In this document: piece after piece, positions 26,718-33,514 of the stretch
How positions within the stretch are numbered: position 1 is the first letter of the stretch
Layout: every line of letters starts with the position of its first letter
NCBI GenBank assembly: GCA_015099395.1
Contig: AP024096.1
Span: 1,364,001 to 1,428,000 of the forward strand
Source of the DNA: Ktedonobacteria bacterium brp13
Lineage (GTDB): Bacteria > Chloroflexota > Ktedonobacteria > Ktedonobacterales > Ktedonobacteraceae
DNA length: 64,000 nt
Direction of reading: 5' to 3'
The notes under the pieces: generated by a model
The model's input: only the letters and a program-made list of their open reading frames with translations
The model's database searches: none
What the model was told of the DNA's origin: nothing
Program-made: the position numbers and the translations under genes

Positions 26718-27269
26718 ATGCCTCATCCACAAGCAAACGAGCTTCATGTGAGCTCGTTACAACACGAATTGTTGGAGCGTATGGTGCATCGGAGCACCAA
26801 TGCCCAACGACTGGTGAAACGAGGTCGCATCATTTTGGAAGCAGCCGAGGGGGTCAGTAATAGCAAAATAGCCCAGCACTTGCAGATGGGGTATGAAACA
26901 GTGCGGCGTTGGCGGGATCGCTGGCACAGGGCGCAAGCCCATTTGGAGGCGATCGAAGCTACCGCAAAGCCAAAACTCCTTGGTCAAGCCATCGAGGTTC
27001 TCTTGACCGATGAGCAGCGCCCCGGTGCCCCAGAGACCTTCACGTTCGAGCAGTTCATGCAAATCATGGCTCTGGCGTGTGAAACACCAGGGGAATCACA
27101 GCGACCAGTCAGCAGTTGGACTCCACGTGAACTGGCTGATGAAGCGGTGAAACGCGGGATCGTCAAGCAGATTTCTCCCCGGACGGTGGGACGTTTTTTA
27201 AAAGGCGAGCGTTTTGCAGCCTCATCGCAAGCGCTACTGGCTCACGCCACCTCCCGACGATCCAGCTGA
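26718..27269 (+). CDS. IS630 transposase, N-terminal ORF (HTH part)
   Basis: A 183-aa frame with AAGGAG 9 bases before its ATG. Its N-terminal half is a winged/helix-turn-helix DNA-binding region (KIAQHLQMGYETVRRWRDRW). The second half continues toward the catalytic domain (TPRELADEAVKRGIVKQISP then RTVGRFLKGERF). The natural continuation of the protein, PHRKRYWL, is found in the +1 frame, so the two ORFs together make one transposase. The out-of-frame tail ends at 27269. Confidence 0.88.
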   Translation: MPHPQANELHVSSLQHELLERMVHRSTNAQRLVKRGRIILEAAEGVSNSKIAQHLQMGYETVRRWRDRWHRAQAHLEAIEATAKPKLLGQAIEVLLTDEQRPGAPETFTFEQFMQIMALACETPGESQRPVSSWTPRELADEAVKRGIVKQISPRTVGRFLKGERFAASSQALLAHATSRRSS

Positions 27270-27960
27270 GTTGACGGAACAGATCTGCACGGTGTGCGAA
27301 GTCTATGAAGCGACTCCGGCACTTGCGGCGCAGGGCACGCATGTGATCAGCACCGATGAGATGACAGGAGTCCAAGCATTGGAGCGTTTGCATCCTTCAT
27401 TGCCGATGCTACCAGGTCATGTCGAGCGGATGGAATTCGAATACAAGCGGCATGGCACCCTGAGTCTGATCGCCAATTTGGATGTAGCCACCGGTCAAGT
27501 GATCGCCCCGAGCCTCTTACCGACACGCACCGAAGCCGACTTTGCAGCTCACATTGCCCAGACCATTCAGACTGATCCAGAGGCTGCCTGGGTCTTTGTC
27601 GCCGATCAGCTCAACACGCATCAGTCTGAAACGCTGGTCCGTCTCGTCGCGGAGCAGTGCGGCATCCAGGAGGACCTGGGCATCAAAGGCAAAAGTGGCC
27701 ATTTGGCCTCGATGCCGACGCGAGCTGCCTTTCTTTCAAACCCGAGCCATCGCATTCGCTTCGTCTACACGCCCAGGCACAGTTCTTGGCTCAATCAAAT
27801 TGAGATCTGGTTTAGTATTCTTGTTCGCCGCCTCTTAGCTCGTGCCAGTTGGACATCCCTGACTCACTTACGCGAGGGCATCCTGGCATTCATTGCTTAT
27901 TACAATCGTCTTTCCAATGGTCCTTTTCACTGGACCTACAAAGGACCGTCTCGCCTCTAG
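27214..27960 (+). CDS. IS630 transposase, C-terminal ORF (DDE domain)
   Basis: A 248-aa frame opened by a TTG; the usable overlap with the upstream frame runs from 27202 to 27269. It starts LQPHRKRYWLTPPPDDP, the usual linker of IS630 transposases. It then has the DDE-superfamily catalytic acidic residues: STDEMTG (first Asp), VFVADQLNTHQS (second) and SSWLNQIEIWFSIL (Glu). Expression as a fusion would need a +1 (or -2) ribosomal shift near GAGCGTTTTGCAG (27207-27219). If no shift occurs, the element is dead. Confidence 0.88.
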   Translation: MQPHRKRYWLTPPPDDPAELTEQICTVCEVYEATPALAAQGTHVISTDEMTGVQALERLHPSLPMLPGHVERMEFEYKRHGTLSLIANLDVATGQVIAPSLLPTRTEADFAAHIAQTIQTDPEAAWVFVADQLNTHQSETLVRLVAEQCGIQEDLGIKGKSGHLASMPTRAAFLSNPSHRIRFVYTPRHSSWLNQIEIWFSILVRRLLARASWTSLTHLREGILAFIAYYNRLSNGPFHWTYKGPSRL

Positions 27961-28105
27961 ACTCCTACGATATTTCCGCCAAGCTGTACTAGTACATTTT
28001 AATTGTTGTTTTAACTGGTACATATCAATATTTGGCACAATTAATTGCGTATGCGCTAGTTATTGAGGAGTGGTAGCACCTCATTGGTGAGCGTTTCCAG
28101 GGTTG

Positions 28106-28270
28106 TTAGATGAGGAAATCGTCAGCGCCGACGATAAAGTAATCGAAGCCGAGATTAATGAAAGGACGCAATTGTTCCACAATCTGCTCCGGCGTCCCTA
28201 CAAGAGACCAGTCGCGGTTGATTTTTTTATTATCGATCAATTTCTTAAGATCTTTCCCCTGAAATAAGCT
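28106..28270 (-). pseudogene. C-terminal remnant of a luciferase-like (LLM) oxidoreductase
   Basis: Read on the minus strand, the frame ends at 28106 and encodes about 54 residues: LFQGKDLKKLIDNKKINRDW, then SLVGTPEQIVEQLRPF, then INLGFDYFIVGADDFLI. GTPEQIVEQL is the standard C-terminal motif of bacterial luciferase-like, F420- or FMN-dependent oxidoreductases. The rest of the gene is missing: the open frame meets a 26-bp palindrome at 28245-28303 and ends there. The IS630 right end is 110 bases away on the other side. Confidence 0.75.
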
Positions 28271-28303
28271 CATCATTAGCTTATTTCAGGGGAAAGATCT
28301 TAA
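28245..28303. repeat. 26-bp perfect inverted repeat at the truncation point
   Basis: Arms 28245-28270 and 28278-28303 are perfectly complementary over 26 bases around a 7-base loop. The left arm is coding sequence of the truncated luciferase-like gene, so the right arm is an inverted copy of coding DNA. This looks like the scar of a rearrangement (template switch or hairpin-mediated deletion) rather than an evolved terminator. Confidence 0.75.
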
Positions 28304-28363
28304 TGTGGCTCTACCCTGTTCACGAAGGAAGGGGCTATTTCGTAACAAATGATTGTCTCCAGA

Positions 28364-29512
28364 TCATATCTCTTCAATTGAAGTGGTAGGCTTGTTAAAA
28401 CGCGCAAGACCAAAGGGCTGGATAACGGGTGTGAGTTGACCCGTGGTGATCAGGTCGGCGATGGTACGACCAGTGAGGGCACTGAGCTCGAAACCGCCAG
28501 CACCATGGCCGGTGGCGAGAATGATATTCTCCCAATTGGGTGCATAGCCGAGAATAGGAAAGCCATCCTCCGACATTGGGCGTAGGCCGGTCCAGATCTT
28601 TGCTATTGCGGCCTGCTCTAATGTGGGTACCAGCGAGATTGCGGTCGAGAGGAGCCAGGCTATGCCACCAGCTGTGTTGCTTTTATCGAAGCCGACATGC
28701 TCTCTCGTTGCACCTATATAGATTGTCTGATCTACCTTTGGAACGAGATATAAACCCTTGCCGAAGATGGTATGCTGCAGTGGCTGCTCAGGTTGCTGTA
28801 ATGCCAGAATCTGACCACGTGAGGGAAAGACGGGTAATGTGAAGCCGAGCTGCTCGGTGAGCTGAGAAGACCATGCGCCCGTCGCGATCACTACACGTCC
28901 ACAGTGGATCGTCTCGCCGTTTGCTGTTTCGACCCCTGTGATGCTCTGCTTATGCCATTGAAAGCCTGTCACTTCTGTATGCTCATAAATATGTGCGCCC
29001 AGAGCCCGAGCAGATTCTGCATAGGCCTGTGTCACCAGACGTGGACGAATACTGGTCGCCAAAGGAACAGAAAGAGCCGTCGTATAGTGTGCGTTGAGCA
29101 GTGGTTCCTCCTGTTGCAGTTGATCGTCTGCCAACCAGGTTGCCTCGGAGCCCTGTGTACGCCATACCTCGGCGTACCGCTCCAGGTGGGCTCGCTCGTT
29201 CTCATCGGTAAAAACATGGAGACCACCAACCTGGCGGCACTCAACATCAATCCCACTTACACGTACAATCTCGGCAATGGTATCCAGAATGATTGACCAT
29301 CCAGCGAGATAGAGATTCGCACCATCAGCAGGACCGGTCAGCACACCTGCCGGTGAAAGCAGGCCAGCTGCTGCACTCGACGCCTCGGCTGCAATCTCTT
29401 CACGCTCGACAACAATCACATCAACTCCGGCCTTCCTCAATTGATATGCGATGGAACAGCCAGAGACACCAGCGCCAATAATGACCACATCAGTTGTTAG
29501 ATTTTTATGCAA
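28364..29512 (-). CDS. thiO: FAD-dependent glycine oxidase-like protein (ThiO type)
   Basis: A 382-aa flavoprotein. The FAD-binding motif is VVIIGAGVSGCSIAYQLRKA at the N-terminus, followed by the ThiO-typical EASSAAAGLLSPAG. The C-terminal motif GHGAGGFELSALTGRTIADL is also typical. The family oxidises glycine to iminoglycine for thiamine thiazole synthesis or deaminates other amino acids. No thiG, thiS or other thi genes are present here, so sarcosine or other D-amino acid oxidation is possible. Confidence 0.82.
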   Translation of the reverse strand: MHKNLTTDVVIIGAGVSGCSIAYQLRKAGVDVIVVEREEIAAEASSAAAGLLSPAGVLTGPADGANLYLAGWSIILDTIAEIVRVSGIDVECRQVGGLHVFTDENERAHLERYAEVWRTQGSEATWLADDQLQQEEPLLNAHYTTALSVPLATSIRPRLVTQAYAESARALGAHIYEHTEVTGFQWHKQSITGVETANGETIHCGRVVIATGAWSSQLTEQLGFTLPVFPSRGQILALQQPEQPLQHTIFGKGLYLVPKVDQTIYIGATREHVGFDKSNTAGGIAWLLSTAISLVPTLEQAAIAKIWTGLRPMSEDGFPILGYAPNWENIILATGHGAGGFELSALTGRTIADLITTGQLTPVIQPFGLARFNKPTTSIEEI

Positions 29513-30002
29513 AGCTACACCTCAACTTCATGGCAATATTTTTATACGTACCCATCTGCTTCCTTTTCCATAGGTGAAAATATGGTATAGGAACCTTTAC
29601 GGTGTTATTCAATCTATATTGATAATTGCTCATCTCTTTTCTAAAGATAACATAGGATGTTTCCATTGTCTAATATTTGATACACTATCTGTACAAGATA
29701 TTTCTGATGTGCTAATAAAATACTCTTTGTATACATTGAAATTATTATATATATCAGGTATGATGTATTGTATATTGAAGGGCCAATAAAGGAATATGAG
29801 AAGGATAGGATGAATGAGAGCAACAGTAACAAGTCGTACTATGTTATCTGATGCAGGTACCAATGATGGAGCCCAATTCAAATTCAATAGTAAGTGAATA
29901 GCCCTCCTCTTATAGTACTCTCGCCGAAATAACATGACCACCTTAAAAAGACCTCCGCGCAAAGTACGTATTGAATCACAGAAAAATTGGCAATGTGATT
30001 TA
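29513..30002. other. AT-rich region with gene debris
   Basis: About 490 very AT-rich bases without a convincing gene. Short frames exist: 29934-30035 encodes 33 residues (MTTLKRPPRKVRIESQKNWQ and more) but lacks a ribosome site, and its end overlaps the promoter at 30003. I regard these as noise. The region probably includes the thiO promoter on the minus strand. Confidence 0.35.
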
Positions 30003-30031
30003 TTGCATAAAGAATTCCCTCATGTTATACT
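30003..30031 (+). promoter_or_regulatory. Sigma-70-type promoter for the secreted beta-helix gene
   Basis: TTGCAT (30003-30008), a 17-base spacer and TATACT (30026-30031). If used, transcription would start near 30038 and leave a leader of about 215 bases before the ATG at 30255. Confidence 0.55.
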
Positions 30032-30071
30032 ATAATATCCGCGATCTAATATTCTACAAAATCCGTTATTA

Positions 30072-30229
30072 ATCGAAAACTTTCGATGTGCCTGGGGCTG
30101 TACGCCGGTCGGTCATCGTGGGACCTCACTCAGGGTGAACACCCAGGTGGTGCTGCGATGAGATAGAGACAAGCGTCCGGCATGGCGGAACGGTCGGATG
30201 AACAGACGCGGGAGCCGCATGGCTGCGGC
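30072..30229 (+). ncRNA. Structured GC-rich 5' leader, candidate cis-regulatory RNA
   Basis: Several nested pairings can be drawn in the leader. They are 30104-30108 with 30177-30181, 30113-30118 with 30156-30161, 30123-30126 with 30145-30148, and 30133-30136 with 30141-30144 (loop GAAC). A closing hairpin of 6 bp (30214-30219 with 30224-30229, loop TGGC) stands 11 bases before the ribosome site. An upstream hairpin (30072-30078 with 30081-30087) starts the element. The fold could be a riboswitch-like leader. Some stretches also recall domain I of a group II intron, but no intron-encoded protein is present. I cannot match it to a known class. Confidence 0.4.
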
Positions 30230-30254
30230 AGATTACAGACAAGGAGATGAGAAT

Positions 30255-32219
30255 ATGAGCTTGCACACATTCCTTTCTCGCTGGCATTGGCAGCCAGACA
30301 TATGCAGGACGCAGCGCGTCTGTTCCAGCGGAGGGCGGTTGCGCCGTCGTTCGATCTTCGCCGTAGGTGCCCTCGTGGCCTTTGCGTGCGTGATGGTCAC
30401 CAGCGGCGTCGCCACCGCACTGGCGGCTCCGTCAGCGTCGTCCACCAGCGGCATCACCCCCGTGCTGGCAGCTCCGTCAGCGTCGCCCGGCCAACCCAAC
30501 TTCGGCCCGGGTGTCTACATCTTCAATCCCAGCATGCCGCAGAGTGAGATCCAGGCGACGGTCAACGCGGTGGCAAACCAACAGGTCTCCAACCAGTTCG
30601 GAACTCAGCGCTATGCGCTGCTGTTCGAGCCCGGCACATATGGATCCAGTACCGCCCCCCTCAACTTTCAGGTCGGCTACTACACCACCGTGGCGGGCCT
30701 CGGCCTCTCCCCGAATGACGTCGTCATCAACGGGTCCGTCTACGTACACAATCAGTGCTTTGGCGCCAACAACTGCACCGCGCTCGATAACTTCTGGCGA
30801 TCGTTGTCGAATCTGACCATCAACGTGACCACCCCGAACTTCGGCTGCTATAACGGCGAGTTCTGGGCAGTGTCGCAGGCTGCGCCGATGCGTCGGGTCC
30901 ACATCAACGGATCAGTCACCCTTATGGACTATTGCACCCCTCCGTCGTACGGGAGTGGCGGCTTCATCGCCGATTCAAAGTTCGACGGCGGCACCGTGGT
31001 CAACGGCTCGCAGCAGCAGTGGCTGGTCAGGAACAGCGAGCTTGATGGCTGGACCAACGGCGTCTGGAACCAGACATTCTCAGGCGTCATTGGTGCGCCC
31101 GCCCAGTGTTTCCCCGCTCAGGCGTCATGCGGTGGCCCGTACACCACGCTCGCGACCAGCCCGGTGACACGAGAGGCGCCATACCTGTACGTGGACTCCG
31201 ATGGGCACTACAACGTCTTCGCGCCCTCGGTGCAGCGCAACACCGTGGGCACGACATGGGCCAGCGGCTCGACGCCCGGCTCGTCCATCTCAATCAATAG
31301 GTTTTTCATTGCCCAGCCGACGGACTCCGCAGAGACGATCAATGACGCATTAGGTTCCGGCAGGAACCTCATCCTGACCCCGGGCATCTATCATCTGGAC
31401 CAGAGCATCAAGGTCACGCGTCCCGATACCGTGGTGCTCGGTCTTGGTTTCCCAACTCTGATCCCTGAAAACGGAATCGTGTCAATGACAGTCGCCAGTG
31501 CGAAGGGGATCTTAATCTCGGGGATGATCTTCGACGCGGGCACAACGAACTCTCCGGCGCTGCTGCAGGTCGGAAGCGGCCACGCGCGCAGTGACCAGGA
31601 CGCCTCCGATCCGACGACTCTTCAGGATGTGTTCTTCCGTATCGGCGGCGCGGAGCCGGGCAGCGCGACGAGCAGTCTGGTCGTCAACAGCAACAACGTC
31701 ATCCTCGATGACATCTGGGCATGGCGGGCCGACCACGGCAGCGGTGTGGGTTGGAACAGCAACACTGCCGACACCGGCGTCATTGTCAACGGTGACAACG
31801 TGACCGCGTACGGACTTGCCGTCGAGCACTACCAGAAGAACGAGGTGATCTGGAACGGGAATGGCGGCACGGACATCTTCTTCCAAAACGAGATGCCCTA
31901 CGACCCGCCCAGTCAGGCGGCGTGGATGGAGGCTCCCGGTGTCGATGGTTGGGCGGCCTTTAAGGTTGCCAGCACTGTGACCAGCTTCAGCGGATACGGT
32001 ATGGGCAGCTACAGCTTCTTCAACCAGGGCGTGAACATCTATGCCGCACACGCGTTTGAGATCCCCGCTACCCTCCCGGCGTCAAGTCTCCACGATCTAT
32101 TCACGATCTTCCTCTCTACGACCGGGTCCGGTGGCATTCTGCACGTGGTCAACGACACAGGTGGGTCGTCGACCTCTGCCAACCCGGATGTTCCGGTTAC
32201 CGTGGTGAGCAACCCGTAA
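30255..32219 (+). CDS. Secreted beta-helix protein (pectate-lyase-like), GC-rich
   Basis: A 654-aa exported protein. ATG 30255 has AAGGAG 8 bases upstream. A long signal peptide with a twin-arginine-like basic region (RLRRRSIFAVGALVAFACVM) ends in an Ala/Ser-rich stretch. The body contains short repeated strands typical of right-handed beta-helices: GVYIFNPSMPQSEIQATVNA, LILTPGIYHLDQSIKV, TGVIVNGDNVTAYGLAVEHY. This fits pectate-lyase-3/GH55-like proteins often annotated in actinobacteria; no catalytic residue can be named. Codon use is strongly GC3-biased, unlike its neighbours, so lateral acquisition from a high-GC actinomycete is likely. Confidence 0.8.
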   Translation: MSLHTFLSRWHWQPDICRTQRVCSSGGRLRRRSIFAVGALVAFACVMVTSGVATALAAPSASSTSGITPVLAAPSASPGQPNFGPGVYIFNPSMPQSEIQATVNAVANQQVSNQFGTQRYALLFEPGTYGSSTAPLNFQVGYYTTVAGLGLSPNDVVINGSVYVHNQCFGANNCTALDNFWRSLSNLTINVTTPNFGCYNGEFWAVSQAAPMRRVHINGSVTLMDYCTPPSYGSGGFIADSKFDGGTVVNGSQQQWLVRNSELDGWTNGVWNQTFSGVIGAPAQCFPAQASCGGPYTTLATSPVTREAPYLYVDSDGHYNVFAPSVQRNTVGTTWASGSTPGSSISINRFFIAQPTDSAETINDALGSGRNLILTPGIYHLDQSIKVTRPDTVVLGLGFPTLIPENGIVSMTVASAKGILISGMIFDAGTTNSPALLQVGSGHARSDQDASDPTTLQDVFFRIGGAEPGSATSSLVVNSNNVILDDIWAWRADHGSGVGWNSNTADTGVIVNGDNVTAYGLAVEHYQKNEVIWNGNGGTDIFFQNEMPYDPPSQAAWMEAPGVDGWAAFKVASTVTSFSGYGMGSYSFFNQGVNIYAAHAFEIPATLPASSLHDLFTIFLSTTGSGGILHVVNDTGGSSTSANPDVPVTVVSNP

Positions 32220-32255
32220 CGGCTTGACACCTCGCCCGATTGTCTGATCACAGGC

Positions 32256-32289
32256 CATCAAGCTCCGCCTCCGTGGGCGGGGCTTGATG
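32256..32289 (+). terminator. Hairpin after the beta-helix gene
   Basis: A 14-bp stem with one T-G pair (32256-32269 with 32276-32289) lies 36 bases after the stop codon. It is very stable and GC-rich, and has no T-tract. Confidence 0.7.
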
Positions 32290-32550
32290 AACCCTCACAG
32301 CAGCTGGTTCGTCCCAATGTCTTACGAAGATGGCGATAGTGAATAACCTCCTCCCTGTATAGAGAGCCGTTCTGCCAGGTTACGCGAGCTCTGGGCGGTA
32401 TTGGGATGAGTTGTACCCAAAAATTGTTCGTTACAGAAGAGAATGATCCGCAATTATCTACGAGTTCTTGCTCTGTTCTCTCTTGCTCGGCTTAGGATGG
32501 CGGCCTGGTATGGTATCATATGTAGCAGTGAGTAGAGAGAGGATATGTGT

Positions 32551-33222
32551 ATGAGTCAATCTACCGATGCTCCACAAGTGCCAAAGCGGCAGCGTACACG
32601 TAGGGTGGCGTTACGCGATGGGACGGAGACGAAAGAGAAACGTTTGCGTCTCACTCAGAAGGCGATTGTGAGTGCGGCGGCCGAGCTATTTGCTCGCAAT
32701 GGCTTTGGTGCAACCAGTCTGGATGATATTGCAGCTGTTCTGAAGGTGACGAAGGCGGCTCTCTATTATCATGTCAAGAATAAAGAGGAGATCTTGCGTC
32801 TGATCTATCTTAGCGTGCTCAATGTCGCTGAAGAGCCGTTGCGACAGATTGTTGAGTCTGATCTTGACCCGGAAGAGAAGCTACGGCGTGCGGTTGAGCA
32901 TCATATCATGGTCTCTGCTGATCGCTCGCCGGCCGTTACTGTCTTCTATCATGAGCAACCCCATCTCACCGGCCCCTTCTCAAAAGAGATTACGATCCGC
33001 CAGAAAGATTATGAGCACTACTTTGAGCGTATCATTGAGGAGGGGCAGGCTACTGCTGTCTTTCTCTCTGAAGTCGATCCGAAGATAGCTACCTTTGGTA
33101 TTCTTGGTATGTGTCATTGGCTTTCGCAATGGTACCATCCCTCTGGTCACTACTCACCAGCACAGATCGCGACTATGTTTACTGCGATCCTTGAGCATGG
33201 TTTGCTGCGTTCCAAAGAATAA
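32551..33222 (+). CDS. TetR-family transcriptional regulator
   Basis: A 223-aa repressor. ATG 32551 has GAGAGAGGA upstream at a better distance than ATG 32545. A basic N-terminal tail precedes the TetR DNA-binding domain (about residues 32-78): LTQKAIVSAAAELFARNGFG, then TSLDDIAAVLKVTKAALYYH. The remaining all-helical part binds an unknown ligand and has the TetR_C-type end LSQWYHPSGHYSPAQIATMF. This architecture is common for regulators of fatty-acid or aromatic acyl-CoA genes (FadR/PaaR-like). It is not next to the paa operon. Confidence 0.9.
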   Translation: MSQSTDAPQVPKRQRTRRVALRDGTETKEKRLRLTQKAIVSAAAELFARNGFGATSLDDIAAVLKVTKAALYYHVKNKEEILRLIYLSVLNVAEEPLRQIVESDLDPEEKLRRAVEHHIMVSADRSPAVTVFYHEQPHLTGPFSKEITIRQKDYEHYFERIIEEGQATAVFLSEVDPKIATFGILGMCHWLSQWYHPSGHYSPAQIATMFTAILEHGLLRSKE

Positions 33223-33514
33223 TATCTCTTGCTCCTCAGTAAGACTGAAGGGAACTGCAACATGTTAGAGACGTTTGACATTGTCTTGCGGAAGAAGCTC
33301 CTGAGGAAACGTACAATGCGCTCCAGACATTTCTGATCTCGTAGCCCCCTTCCCTTTATAGTACCAGCACATTTCGTTTGCATGAGAGAATATTTCCATA
33401 TTTTCTCTGTTATGATGCATGTCTATGTGGTATTGTGATGATACTGTGTTTTTAGAAGACCATCTGTATTTTGTGTGGTAATGTACTTATGAGCCTGGAA
33501 AGGATCATTTTCGC

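Larger units (their letters stand above)
26641..27994 (+). mobile_element. IS630-family insertion sequence
   Basis: The element carries a two-frame IS630-type transposase. Imperfect terminal inverted repeats of about 22 bases are visible. The left end starts TACTAGTACAGACTGGCG at 26641. The right end, read on the other strand from 27994, is TACTAGTACAGCTTGGCG. Both ends begin with TA, in keeping with the TA target of this family. The size of about 1.35 kb is slightly long for the family. It sits between the lectin-like gene and a truncated luciferase-like fragment. Confidence 0.85.

Noticed and set aside
27192..27204. T TTT TTA AAA slippery heptamer as a -1 frameshift site in the IS630 transposase
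   Set aside because: A -1 shift leads into a frame that stops soon after; the catalytic part is in the +1 frame, and that frame has a stop at 27199-27201 just at this site.
29574..29789. 71-codon plus-strand frame in the spacer after thiO
   Set aside because: The composition follows the AT-rich background, there is no ribosome site, and the sequence resembles no family.
29934..30035. 33-codon frame (MTTLKRPPRKVR and so on)
   Set aside because: It has no ribosome site, lies in AT-rich spacer and overlaps the predicted promoter of the next gene.
30072..30229. Known riboswitch classes (c-di-GMP, cobalamin, ydaO) for the structured leader
   Set aside because: I could not match the conserved core sequences of these classes; it is kept only as an unassigned structured leader.
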